Shown here in pieces: positions 20,508-30,451 of a DNA stretch of 64,000 nt; position 1 is the stretch's first letter; every line of letters starts with the position of its first letter. The notes under the pieces were generated by a model. The model saw only the letters and a program-made list of their open reading frames with translations. It had not been told where the DNA came from and did not search any database. Both the position numbers and the translations under genes were made by a program. Source of the stretch: Ruminococcus sp. (GTDB lineage: Bacteria; Bacillota; Clostridia; Oscillospirales; Ruminococcaceae); assembly GCA_016290875.1 (NCBI GenBank), contig JAEEVL010000001.1, positions 310,001 through 374,000 of the forward strand, given 5' to 3'.

Positions 20508-23120
20508 ATGTTTACGTGGAACTTCCAGTACATTTCCAAAGCTCGTCTTACAGAGGCTTTTCAGCAGCTCCTGCTTGACCCGTATAAAGGTGACATACTC
20601 ATCAGAATACATACAGCTATACATGGAGAAGAAGAGGCTGTTGATCTTGCAAGATTCATTAAATCCATTGTACCAGGAGCTCATATCTTCGGCACGAGTA
20701 CTTCTGCTGTTATAGTTGGAGGTAAGCTTATACAGAATCAGTGTGTCATTTCGGTCACACAGATGTCCCATGGCTATGTCAGGACAGCCATGCTTCCTAC
20801 CTTTGATGAAAATAACAAACCTATCCCCCCTATTACTCTGACTCAGAATATACGCTCAGCTATTATCGATAACGATACAAAGCTGATGCTCACTTTCCTT
20901 ACCGGAAAATATCTCGATGTGTACACTTTTGTCGAGAAATGCAACGATGTTCTTCCGAATATTCAGATGATCGGAGGTATTGCAAATACTTCAGAAATAA
21001 GTCTGCGTAAATTTGTTGACACCGGTTTTATTTTTGATGAGAACACTTCCACTACCAAAGGCGTTATTCTCGCAGCAATCGGTGGAACTGAAGTTGAAAG
21101 TTACAGTTCTTACGCGACCGGAGTAAAGGCTATCGGTAGCGAAATGGAGATAACTGATACATTCGGCACCTGTATTCTTGCAATAGACGGTAAGGATGCT
21201 TCTGAAGGATTCAGACAAAGTGTCGGTGATGAAATAAAGCTTATGCCGGAACGTGCTAATCTGTTCCCCTATGTATATTCTGAAACCAGTAACATCCCTA
21301 TATTTGTACGTTACTCAGATGGTGAGAGTATTAGTGAAGTATTTGATGAAGATGCTCCTATGAATAAGTCAAAATATGAGAAGCACCCTTATCTTGACAA
21401 GGATCAGAAACGTGAAATGATAAATGCGAATCATAATGTTCGTATCGGCAAAAGACTCAGACGTGCTTTCATCTACGATAAAAAGATAATATCTGACAAT
21501 CTTGCTCTGTTCGATCACATAAAGAGCTTTGAAAAAGCAGAAACTATATTCGCTTATTCATGTATAGCTCGTTCTATGATGTATTCAAACTGCGTAAAAT
21601 GGGAGCTTTCAGCTTATGAAAACTCCAATATGTGTGGTTGTATAACTGAAGGTGAGATAGCCAACGTCAACGGCAGAAATACTTTCGCTAACTGTTCGTT
21701 TGTTCTGACTGCGATTGGAGAAGAGCCATGCGTCCAGCCGTTTAATCCTTTTGCATATTCATATACCGATGCCCTTTCAGCTGACAATAAGGACTTGATC
21801 GAATATATATGCTCGGTCGAATCCAAGATAGCTGATAACAAGGATGATAATATTACTGATGATCTCAAGGATTTCATGTACAGCTGTGAGCAGAATCTTC
21901 TCTTCGCGGAAAAAGTAAACATTCCTAACCAGGCGGCTATGGATATAGACATAAAACTAAAAGGCTACGACCGTATATGTATGATCAACGTCTTTGAGAT
22001 AAGCAGCATGGAAACAGTATTTCCGAAAGAGCTCATCGAACAGACTTTCAAGCACTATGTATCACATTGCCTAAGTTTTTCTGCCGGAAAGGGCTATACT
22101 GTCTACTTGATAAATGGCTGGAACTTGGCAGTAGGAACTTCATCGGAATTAACTCCGCTGGATATATTTGTTTCTGACATGAAAGAGCTTCAGAAGCAGC
22201 TTTTTGATGTAAATGAGGAATATATTTCCATTGTTCCTATGTTCTGTGTTATAGACAACTGTAACTCTGACAATCTGCTCTCGACATACTACTCAGCCCG
22301 TGTTGAAATGACTCAGAAAAATATTCAGTTCTACGTAAGAAACACAAATTCCGGCCAGCTGGATGCTGAAAGTATCCGTGAACGTTACCAAATGGTAAAC
22401 GTCATTAATTACGCTATTGCTCATGATAAGGTTATACCCTATTTCCAGGGCATATACGACAATAAACAGAAAAAGATACATCATTATGAATCACTTATGA
22501 GGCTCGAGGATGAAAACGGTAAGATTTACAATCCGGGAAGTTTCCTCGAAGTTGCTCGTTCTTACGGCCTGTTCTACGATTCTATTTCAAAAATGATGGT
22601 TACAAAGGTGTTTGAAAAGTTCAGAAATATTCCCGATAAAAGTGTCAGCATAAATCTTTCTATACGTGATATAAAGAACCGTGATATTCTCGACTATATA
22701 TACGAATTTCTTTCAACTGCCAAACATCCCGAAAACTTCGTCTTTGAGATACTTGAAAACGAGGACATCAACGACTACGATGAGCTTATAACTTTTGTTG
22801 ACAAGATACACGACCTCGGTTCAAAGATCTCTATTGACGACTTCGGCAGCGGTTTCTCTAATCTCCAGCATATCGCAAGTATCCACTCTGATTTTCTGAA
22901 AATTGACGGTTCAATAATCAGACGCTGCTGCGAAGATGAACAATCCGCCAACCTTGTAGCTCTTGTCGCCGGCTGGAAAAAGATCTCCGCAAGAAAAATG
23001 GATATAGTTGCTGAATTTGTAGAAAATGAAGCTATCCAGGAGCTTCTGCTCAAATATGATATTGATTTTTCACAGGGTTACTTGTTCTCAAAACCAAGTC
23101 CAGTTATACAGGGACTATGA
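20508..23120 (+). CDS. FIST-domain sensor fused to EAL-type phosphodiesterase domain
   Basis: N-terminal FIST-like (HIFGTSTSAVIVGGKLIQN, MIGGIANTSE); C-terminal EAL-like (HHYESLMRLEDENGKIYNPGSFLEVAR, VFEILENEDI, ISIDDFGSGFSNLQHIASIHSDFLKIDG). Confidence 0.87.
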   Translation: MFTWNFQYISKARLTEAFQQLLLDPYKGDILIRIHTAIHGEEEAVDLARFIKSIVPGAHIFGTSTSAVIVGGKLIQNQCVISVTQMSHGYVRTAMLPTFDENNKPIPPITLTQNIRSAIIDNDTKLMLTFLTGKYLDVYTFVEKCNDVLPNIQMIGGIANTSEISLRKFVDTGFIFDENTSTTKGVILAAIGGTEVESYSSYATGVKAIGSEMEITDTFGTCILAIDGKDASEGFRQSVGDEIKLMPERANLFPYVYSETSNIPIFVRYSDGESISEVFDEDAPMNKSKYEKHPYLDKDQKREMINANHNVRIGKRLRRAFIYDKKIISDNLALFDHIKSFEKAETIFAYSCIARSMMYSNCVKWELSAYENSNMCGCITEGEIANVNGRNTFANCSFVLTAIGEEPCVQPFNPFAYSYTDALSADNKDLIEYICSVESKIADNKDDNITDDLKDFMYSCEQNLLFAEKVNIPNQAAMDIDIKLKGYDRICMINVFEISSMETVFPKELIEQTFKHYVSHCLSFSAGKGYTVYLINGWNLAVGTSSELTPLDIFVSDMKELQKQLFDVNEEYISIVPMFCVIDNCNSDNLLSTYYSARVEMTQKNIQFYVRNTNSGQLDAESIRERYQMVNVINYAIAHDKVIPYFQGIYDNKQKKIHHYESLMRLEDENGKIYNPGSFLEVARSYGLFYDSISKMMVTKVFEKFRNIPDKSVSINLSIRDIKNRDILDYIYEFLSTAKHPENFVFEILENEDINDYDELITFVDKIHDLGSKISIDDFGSGFSNLQHIASIHSDFLKIDGSIIRRCCEDEQSANLVALVAGWKKISARKMDIVAEFVENEAIQELLLKYDIDFSQGYLFSKPSPVIQGL

Positions 23121-23139
23121 TACTATATTGTAGCTTGTT

Positions 23140-23168
23140 GTCCGCCGGAATATATTTTCGGCGGACTA
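23140..23168 (+). terminator. Rho-independent terminator after FIST-EAL gene
   Basis: GTCCGCCG...CGGCGGAC followed by TATTTTATTTT. Confidence 0.75.
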
Positions 23169-23189
23169 TTTTATTTTAGCAACTACAGA

Positions 23190-23218
23190 TTGACACAAGC
23201 GTGACTTTAATGTATAAT
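23190..23218 (+). promoter_or_regulatory. Consensus promoter TTGACA-17-TATAAT upstream of response regulator
   Basis: -35 23190-23195; -10 23213-23218. Confidence 0.75.
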
Positions 23219-23250
23219 ATATAAGTAATTTATGCGAAAGGAGTTATTAT

Positions 23251-23913
23251 ATGAGCCGTATAATGATAATTGAAGATGATGCACCGATACGACAGGAGCT
23301 TGCACAACTGCTAAATAACGCCGGTTATGAAACAGAGCTTGTAACAGATTTCTCTGATCTTTTGCCTATCGTACTCGCTTCTTCTGCTGATCTGCTGCTG
23401 CTTGATATAAATCTGCCGCATACAAACGGCGAAATGCTCCTCCGTGACATACGTAAAGAACGCGACATTCCTGTTATCATGGTTACAAGCCGTACGAATG
23501 AACTTGACGAAGTGCTTTCTATGAGTTACGGCGCTGACGACTATATAACTAAGCCTTATAATCCTACAATTCTTCTGCTTAGAATCTCTGCGGTTCTAAA
23601 GCGTAGTTCATCAGCGCAGCGTCAGCTAACCTATCGAGGCTTTATTGCCGATCCTGCAAAGGGTACTCTTTCAGGAAGTGGTTCGGAGCTTACCCTTACC
23701 AAAAACGAAATGATAATATTCCAGGCTTTACTTGACAATCAGGGGCAGATAGTATCAAGAGATCAGCTCATGACAGCTTTATGGGATAACGAAGAATACA
23801 TAAACGACAACGCTCTGACTGTGAACATTAGTCGATTAAGAGCTAAACTCGCCGACATAGGCTGTGTAGATGCTATCGAAACAAGAAAGAAACAAGGTTA
23901 TATACTGGTATGA
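23251..23913 (+). CDS. OmpR-family response regulator (BceR-like)
   Basis: IIEDDAPIRQEL, LLDINLPHTNGEML, YGADDYITKPYNP; winged-helix C-terminus; adjacent to intramembrane-type kinase and BceAB-like transporter. Confidence 0.93.
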   Translation: MSRIMIIEDDAPIRQELAQLLNNAGYETELVTDFSDLLPIVLASSADLLLLDINLPHTNGEMLLRDIRKERDIPVIMVTSRTNELDEVLSMSYGADDYITKPYNPTILLLRISAVLKRSSSAQRQLTYRGFIADPAKGTLSGSGSELTLTKNEMIIFQALLDNQGQIVSRDQLMTALWDNEEYINDNALTVNISRLRAKLADIGCVDAIETRKKQGYILV

Positions 23914-24923
23914 GTTTTTCAAGTTTTTTTCGCGACAGACTGCCTGCTGTTGGTATATACGCAGCTATAATCTTCCTGACAGTCATTTTTCTTAACGCTA
24001 CACGTTGCGGACTTACTGCTATCGTAATAACGATACTGCTATATATTATGGGCGGAACAATTATACTTATCTGGGATTATTTCAGGCGTTTTTTCTTCTA
24101 TAAACGATTGCTTTCGGCTATCGAAGAACTCGAGCAGAAGTATCTTATCTCAGAAATGCTTCCTGATGCCGGATTTGCTGATGGTGAAGTTTTCTCAGAT
24201 GTGCTTAATGAAGCTTGCCGTTCTATGTATGAAAATGTTGCTGTTCACAAACGAAATTCCTCAGATTTCCGTGAATTTATAGAGCTGTGGGTACACGAGA
24301 TAAAACTACCTGTCTCAGCGTTATCTCTTATGAGTCATAATGGCGGAGATAAAGCATCCGAATATAAACACCAAATCAAACGAATCGACGATTATATAGA
24401 AACAGTTCTGTTTTACGCTCGAAGTGAAAACGCTGAAAAGGACTATATCATCAAAGACGTAACGCTGAGTAAAGCATTCGGAACTGTTGCAATGAAGAAT
24501 ATCTCACTTCTTCAAAATCGAGGAGTTTCAATTGTAACGGAAGGTCTCGATGTCAGCGTTATGACCGACAGTAAGTGGCTCGAATATATTCTCGGACAAT
24601 TTATCAGCAACAGTCTTAAATACTTTCTTCCAGACTGTGAGCCTGAGATAAAAGTATATGCAGTTGATTTTGATGACAAAACAGAGCTGCATTTCCGTGA
24701 TAATGGATGCGGCATTTCTCAAAGTGACTTACCGTATATATTTGAGAAATCTTTTACTGGTTCAAATGGCAGAGAAGGCTCAAAATCCACAGGTATGGGG
24801 CTATATATTGTCCACAGTCTTTGCAGGAGGCTCGGTCACAGCATCACCGCTGAATCAGTTCAGGGAGAGTTTACGGAGTTTATAATTACATTCGGCAGAA
24901 ATAATTTCAATAAACCGCTCTGA
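23910..24923 (+). CDS. Sensor histidine kinase, BceS-like (two closely spaced TMs, minimal sensor loop)
   Basis: FIELWVHEIKLPVSALSLM H-box; NSLKYFLP; STGMGLYIVHSLCRRLG. Confidence 0.92.
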   Translation: MSFSSFFRDRLPAVGIYAAIIFLTVIFLNATRCGLTAIVITILLYIMGGTIILIWDYFRRFFFYKRLLSAIEELEQKYLISEMLPDAGFADGEVFSDVLNEACRSMYENVAVHKRNSSDFREFIELWVHEIKLPVSALSLMSHNGGDKASEYKHQIKRIDDYIETVLFYARSENAEKDYIIKDVTLSKAFGTVAMKNISLLQNRGVSIVTEGLDVSVMTDSKWLEYILGQFISNSLKYFLPDCEPEIKVYAVDFDDKTELHFRDNGCGISQSDLPYIFEKSFTGSNGREGSKSTGMGLYIVHSLCRRLGHSITAESVQGEFTEFIITFGRNNFNKPL

Positions 24924-25011
24924 TATTACAGAATTGTAATGTTATGTAATAATAGAAAAACGACAAAGCCTCCCTTTTAGTGTATAATCATTATCAAAGG
25001 GAGGCTTTATT

Positions 25012-25776
25012 ATGGAATTACTTACAATTAAGAACATTGAAAAATACTATGGAAACCGCTCGAATCTCACAAAGGCTATCGACGATATTTCATTCAACGT
25101 CAGCAGCGGTGAATTTGTAGCTATCATGGGTGCTTCAGGCAGCGGTAAAACAACTCTGCTCAACTGCATCTCAACTATCGACCGTGTCACAGCCGGAAAT
25201 ATTTACTTCGACGGAGCGGACATCACACATCTGAAAAATAAGGAACTTAATGCGTTCCGCCGAGAAAAGCTCGGTTTTATCTTTCAGGACTTCAATCTTC
25301 TCGATACACTTACAGCATACGAAAACATTTCTCTTGCTCTGACGATACAGAAACGTCCGGCTAATGAGATAGATGCAGCTGTGAAAAGAGTTGCTCAGCA
25401 GCTTGATATTACTGATGTACTTCAAAAATATCCTTATCAGATGTCAGGCGGTCAGAAACAACGAGTAGCGTCCGCAAGAGCTATTGTAACCGAACCGCGA
25501 CTCGTACTTGCAGACGAACCTACCGGCGCTCTTGACTCAAAATCTGCTAAACTGCTTCTCGAGCGTTTCAGCTATCTCAATAAAGATCTTGGCGCTACTA
25601 TCATGATGGTCACACATGATTCGTTCACAGCAAGTTACACTTCAAGAGTTATATTCATAAAGGACGGCAAGATTTTCAGCGAACTCAGCCGCGGTGACAA
25701 TACACGAAAGCAGTTCTTTGACCGCATAATTGATGTTGTTACTCTGCTCGGAGGTGACGTAAGCGATGCTCTTTAA
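25012..25776 (+). CDS. ABC transporter ATP-binding protein, BceA-like
   Basis: GASGSGKTTLLNCISTID, QMSGGQKQRVASARAIV, LVLADEPTGALDSKSA. Confidence 0.95.
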   Translation: MELLTIKNIEKYYGNRSNLTKAIDDISFNVSSGEFVAIMGASGSGKTTLLNCISTIDRVTAGNIYFDGADITHLKNKELNAFRREKLGFIFQDFNLLDTLTAYENISLALTIQKRPANEIDAAVKRVAQQLDITDVLQKYPYQMSGGQKQRVASARAIVTEPRLVLADEPTGALDSKSAKLLLERFSYLNKDLGATIMMVTHDSFTASYTSRVIFIKDGKIFSELSRGDNTRKQFFDRIIDVVTLLGGDVSDAL

Positions 25777-27892
25777 ACTCTCCGTCAGAAACATCAGAAA
25801 AAGTATAAAAGATTACGCTATATACTTCTTCACGCTTATAATAAGTGTTGCGATATTCTATCTTTTCAGCTCCATCGAAGACCAGGACGCTTTTAAAAAG
25901 TATATAGCTAACGATCCTATTGCTGGAGAATCATTAAGAAGCTTTCTGAAAGGCCTTAGCGTATTTGTTGCGGTTCTTCTCGGTCTTCTTATAGTTTATG
26001 CCAATCGTTTCCTTATGAAACGCCGAAAAAAGGAATTTGCTATTTACCTTATGCTCGGCATGAGCAAACAAAAGATATCAGTTATACTTTTCTTTGAAAC
26101 TCTGCTCATTGGTTTAGGCTCACTTGTTGTCGGTTTATTCCTTGGAGTCGGTTTGTCTCAGTTTATGAGCGCATTCGTCGCAAACCTATTTGAAGCCGAC
26201 CTCAATGCCTATAAATTTGTTGTATCTTACGACATTATAGCCCGAACTATTCTTTATTTTAGCATCGCCTACATTGTAGTAATGCTCTTTAACGGTATTA
26301 TCATCACAAAATGCAAACTTATCACGTTAATGCAGTCAGGCAAAAAATCTGAAATAATCAAGCAGAAAAATCCGTGGCTTTGCATTATTGTATTCATAAT
26401 CGCCGTAAGTGCTCTCTCCTTTGCATACTGGAATGTTACAAAGAATACTATCAATCTTGAAGAAGATGAGCTGTTATTCTGCATTGGCCTTGGTGCATTC
26501 AGTACCCTACTTATCTTTTGGTCTGTATCAGGACTTGTTCTTCGTGCGGTCATGTCCTTAAAGAGAGTTTACTTCAAAGGGCTCAATACTTTTACTTTCC
26601 GTCAGATAAGCAGCAGGATCAATACCGTTGTCATTTCAATGACAATTATTTGTCTTACTCTATTTGTAACCATCTGCGCTCTTTCGTCTTCGTTTGCTAT
26701 TCGCGGAGCACTCAATAAAGATCTGAGAGAATGCTGTCCGGCTGATATCGAACTGAATGTTGCAAATCCTGAAAAACTAAAAGACAGAGATGATATCAAG
26801 CCTATACTTGAAATGCCACAGGAAATCCTGGAAGAATCCGGCGCTTCAAAGTATCTCAGCAGAACACAGACTATCAAGGTGTATTTTGAAAGTCGTTACG
26901 GCTATATTCACGATTATGATCGAAAAAACGGAATTGACACAAATGGATTTGTTACATACGCTGACTTACTTGGTGATTTTGCAGATGATTACAAAAATCA
27001 ATCAATGATGAACGTTGAAATCTCAAATATTGACAGAGCTACTCCCCGTATTGTAAGTCTCAGCGATTACAACGCTATTGCGAAATTATTCGGAAATGAA
27101 ACTGTAACTATGGATAACAATGAATATTTCATAGTTGCAGATGAAGATAATATATCAGATTTTCTTGATAAAGCAGCTTCTGCTGATACTGAGATATGCT
27201 TCCAAGGAAACAAACTGACACCTGCACTTGACAAACATGTTGATGGTACATTAGAATTATTCGACCAGCACATAAACTGCGGTGTTCTTGTAGTAGATGA
27301 TAGTATGCTTGCAAACGAAATTCCCGTCTACTTCGACCTTTTCGGTTACTATAACACTTCATCAAAAGATGAAATGAGAGAAATGAACAAACAGCTTACT
27401 AAATTGGTTCGTGATTGGGAGAAAGAACACTATCCTAATTCTCAATATTATGACGAGAGAGTAGAAATAAGAAGTAAGATCGTTATATCAGATGACGTAA
27501 TTGGCACGGCCGCAATTACTACATTTATAGGGCTTTATCTTGGCTTGATTTTCATTATAATATGCGCCGCTGTCATTGCTTTGAAGCAGCTTTCTGAATG
27601 CACCGACAGCATAAACCGATATGAAATACTTAGAAAACTCGGTGCAGAAGAGCAATCGATAAGCCGTTCTCTGTTCATACAGACTGCTGTATTCTTCTTC
27701 CTGCCACTGGCACTGGCTGTGATTCATTCATTCTTCGGATTACAGCTTTGCAAAATTATAATCGAAACGTTCAGCAATTTCAGTATATTCTCATCAATAC
27801 TTCTCACAGCCGGAATAATCATACTTATCTATGGAGGATATTTCCTGATAACATTCTTATGCGGACGTTCGATAATTCGCAAAAGAAAATAA
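25766..27892 (+). CDS. BceB-like FtsX-type ABC permease
   Basis: MLFKLSVRNIRKSIKDYAIYFFTLIISVAIFYLFSS...RRKKEFAIYLMLGMSKQKI; overlaps ATPase gene; ~10 hydrophobic segments with a large extracellular domain. Confidence 0.93.
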   Translation: MLFKLSVRNIRKSIKDYAIYFFTLIISVAIFYLFSSIEDQDAFKKYIANDPIAGESLRSFLKGLSVFVAVLLGLLIVYANRFLMKRRKKEFAIYLMLGMSKQKISVILFFETLLIGLGSLVVGLFLGVGLSQFMSAFVANLFEADLNAYKFVVSYDIIARTILYFSIAYIVVMLFNGIIITKCKLITLMQSGKKSEIIKQKNPWLCIIVFIIAVSALSFAYWNVTKNTINLEEDELLFCIGLGAFSTLLIFWSVSGLVLRAVMSLKRVYFKGLNTFTFRQISSRINTVVISMTIICLTLFVTICALSSSFAIRGALNKDLRECCPADIELNVANPEKLKDRDDIKPILEMPQEILEESGASKYLSRTQTIKVYFESRYGYIHDYDRKNGIDTNGFVTYADLLGDFADDYKNQSMMNVEISNIDRATPRIVSLSDYNAIAKLFGNETVTMDNNEYFIVADEDNISDFLDKAASADTEICFQGNKLTPALDKHVDGTLELFDQHINCGVLVVDDSMLANEIPVYFDLFGYYNTSSKDEMREMNKQLTKLVRDWEKEHYPNSQYYDERVEIRSKIVISDDVIGTAAITTFIGLYLGLIFIIICAAVIALKQLSECTDSINRYEILRKLGAEEQSISRSLFIQTAVFFFLPLALAVIHSFFGLQLCKIIIETFSNFSIFSSILLTAGIIILIYGGYFLITFLCGRSIIRKRK

Positions 27893-27905
27893 CACTCACA
27901 ATTCA

Positions 27906-27936
27906 AAAGACCTCTCTTACCCAAAGAGAGGTCTTT
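27906..27936 (+). terminator. Rho-independent terminator after BceB-like gene (possibly bidirectional)
   Basis: AAAGACCTCTCTT acccA AAGAGAGGTCTTTATTC. Confidence 0.75.
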
Positions 27937-27940
27937 ATTC

Positions 27941-30397
27941 TTATATCTGCTTATCCCCTGACAAGCGTTTTACAGGATTCAGCTCGTTTATCGGATTGAA
28001 GCGAGAATGACTGATCCTTATATTTGTCAGCGCGCACTGATCACCGGTCAAAGCTGCATAGAGTTCGGGAACGTTATCTTTGATAGTAGTGATATTGTTT
28101 GTCGTTATACCGGCGGATTCCGTCGTAGTAGTTACGGTATTTCCCTTTCGGCGTATTGTTATCTTGCAGTCAATACCAGCCTTATTGTTTTTCTTCCAGG
28201 TATCCCAGTTCTGGAATGCCTCGTTCTTATTTACGGTTATGAAATTCTTTGCCTGCTTATCCGATTCCCAGCTTTCACCGTCCATACGGATAAGTGCAAA
28301 TTCACGGTAATTCTTTCCGTCAACTTTATTATCATCGGCTGAGAATATAACTACAAAAGGACAATGCCACACCAATCGGGCTGTTGGCAAACTGAGTGTG
28401 TGAAATATTATCTCCACTTTATCTTCGATCTTAATCGCTTCAGTCGAACTGCTCCTCCATCCGTCAATCTGAACATTTGGAATATCGCCGTCGGGTACAT
28501 TAATATAACTTACTTCTTCGGCTATCCTCGGTATTTCGTCTTTGCCGATAGGCTCGGCAGCTTTTGAAGTCTTGATACCGTTTATAGTGCAGTTCTGACC
28601 GGTAAGGCACATATAAGAAAATCTTGTGCTGTCCGGAAGAGCAGCTATAACCACCATGGACTGATATTTGCAGTTGATACGCAGTCTGAGATGATCCTTA
28701 TAGCGGACAGCTTCAATATTATAATCTATGCCATTCCGGAATATCTCTTTCCAGTTCAGGCTACCAGTCTCGTAATGCTTATCTATAGTCGTTTTTATCT
28801 CACGAGCACCGGCATTGATTACCTGACCGTCAACTCTGACTTCGCAATATTCAAAATAGAGCATATCTTTGTTTTTAGAATCATTATCATGCACGTTTGA
28901 ATCAAGGGAGTCAAAAATAATAAGTGACGGGGTTGGATCAGCTGATAACTCAGCATCATCTCCTTTACTGCGGAAATGTATCCTTAAAGGATATTCATTT
29001 ATATGGACGCTGTCAGTAAATGACGCTCTGTAAGCTGTAAAGTAATAATCCTGATTCCTTTTATGCTCGGTTATGTCCTGACGCTCTTTCATACGATATT
29101 CGGAGTCAAGGTCAATAAGGTGAAGCATAATCTTTGTGTAAACAGGATCGAACTGAGTTTCAAGGCCTTTCACAAACTCCTCGCGCACTATCTGCTGAGG
29201 AATAGGATCACGGTAGCTTCTCTTCGATGTCATGGCATCATAAGCGTCTGCAACAGCTATTATTCTGGCAATTTGCGGAATATCGTCACCTTTAAGTCCT
29301 TCCGGATAACCTTTGCCATCATAACGTTCATGATGATAGTTAGCACCAACACTTAAGTAAGGCGAACGGCTGATACTTGAAAGGATCTGCTTTCCTATGA
29401 AAGGGTGCTTTTTTATCTCTGCGAACTCTTCGTCGGTAAGTCTTCCGACTTTATTGATGATCTCATCAGGAATACCTATCTTTCCTACATCGTGCAGAAG
29501 GGCGGCGAAGTAAACTTCCTCGCAGCTCTTATTATCCATACCGGAGATTCTTGCTATCTTTTCCGAATACTCAGCAACTCTTCGTGAGTGACCGTGAGTG
29601 TATCTGTCCTTAGCATCTATTGCGGTAGCAAGAGCTTCAGCAGTCTGAACAAAAATAGCCCTGAAATGCTCCTGTTCGTCTTTCAGAGCCTTTATCTCTA
29701 TGTTCTTTGCACGTTCAACTGTTTCATTTGCATCAATAAGTGTGAAGATATAGAGGAGAACTATCATTCCTACAAGAGTTATATTAGTCAAAGACAGTCC
29801 ATACACAAAGAGCTGAATTATTGAAGCTATCAGCGGCAGGGTTGCAAATAGTATCAATGCTAATCGCATATTCTTGTGCAGCTTCTTATAATACTGGATT
29901 ATTACGGAAAGCTGCGATACAAATATCAGCATTGGTATGATATAGCAGACAAAATAACCACTCGAACGGTGATAGGTATTGGTTTCATCAAATGTATAAT
30001 AAAACCCTGTAAACTGTGAAATGATAAGCAGCAGTTCACCGACAACAAAAAGATAATCTACTAATTTCAGCCGTTTGGGGATAGCTTTGACATTCCCCTG
30101 CTCTTCATACAGGTCTTTAAGGTAGCTGTTAAATGACCACAACAGGAAAAGAGTAAGAAAAAATACAAGGTAATTTGAAATGTGCGTCATATAAACGCCA
30201 GTCGTACTTTCGTTTCCTCTGTATATATATGCAAAGCGGTCGGACATCAGCAGCGCCATAGCGCCAAGTTCCATAGACAAAAGAGTCCTTTTTCGCCTGC
30301 GTTCAATGGTCTTTGTGATCGTAACAAAGAACGCAATTGTGCCGCATATACCGCTAAGAAGCAGCATGAGGTTAAGCTGGAATTCTTTCAATCCCAC
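27941..30397 (-). CDS. Multi-TM HD-GYP domain protein (c-di-GMP phosphodiesterase type) with C-terminal beta-sandwich-like region
   Basis: YFAALLHDVGKIGIPDEIINK; HHERYDGKGYPEGLKGDDIP; N-terminal hydrophobic helices; ~370-aa C-terminal extension. Confidence 0.9.
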   Translation of the reverse strand: MGLKEFQLNLMLLLSGICGTIAFFVTITKTIERRRKRTLLSMELGAMALLMSDRFAYIYRGNESTTGVYMTHISNYLVFFLTLFLLWSFNSYLKDLYEEQGNVKAIPKRLKLVDYLFVVGELLLIISQFTGFYYTFDETNTYHRSSGYFVCYIIPMLIFVSQLSVIIQYYKKLHKNMRLALILFATLPLIASIIQLFVYGLSLTNITLVGMIVLLYIFTLIDANETVERAKNIEIKALKDEQEHFRAIFVQTAEALATAIDAKDRYTHGHSRRVAEYSEKIARISGMDNKSCEEVYFAALLHDVGKIGIPDEIINKVGRLTDEEFAEIKKHPFIGKQILSSISRSPYLSVGANYHHERYDGKGYPEGLKGDDIPQIARIIAVADAYDAMTSKRSYRDPIPQQIVREEFVKGLETQFDPVYTKIMLHLIDLDSEYRMKERQDITEHKRNQDYYFTAYRASFTDSVHINEYPLRIHFRSKGDDAELSADPTPSLIIFDSLDSNVHDNDSKNKDMLYFEYCEVRVDGQVINAGAREIKTTIDKHYETGSLNWKEIFRNGIDYNIEAVRYKDHLRLRINCKYQSMVVIAALPDSTRFSYMCLTGQNCTINGIKTSKAAEPIGKDEIPRIAEEVSYINVPDGDIPNVQIDGWRSSSTEAIKIEDKVEIIFHTLSLPTARLVWHCPFVVIFSADDNKVDGKNYREFALIRMDGESWESDKQAKNFITVNKNEAFQNWDTWKKNNKAGIDCKITIRRKGNTVTTTTESAGITTNNITTIKDNVPELYAALTGDQCALTNIRISHSRFNPINELNPVKRLSGDKQI

Positions 30398-30451
30398 GAA
30401 ATTTCACATCCAATCGTCGATAAATTAGTATATACCAATTTACATAATCTG

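Noticed and set aside
20397-20771. 124-aa minus-strand ORF overlapping the start of the FIST-EAL gene
   Set aside because: Overlaps a convincing CDS and its promoter; no RBS or domain features.
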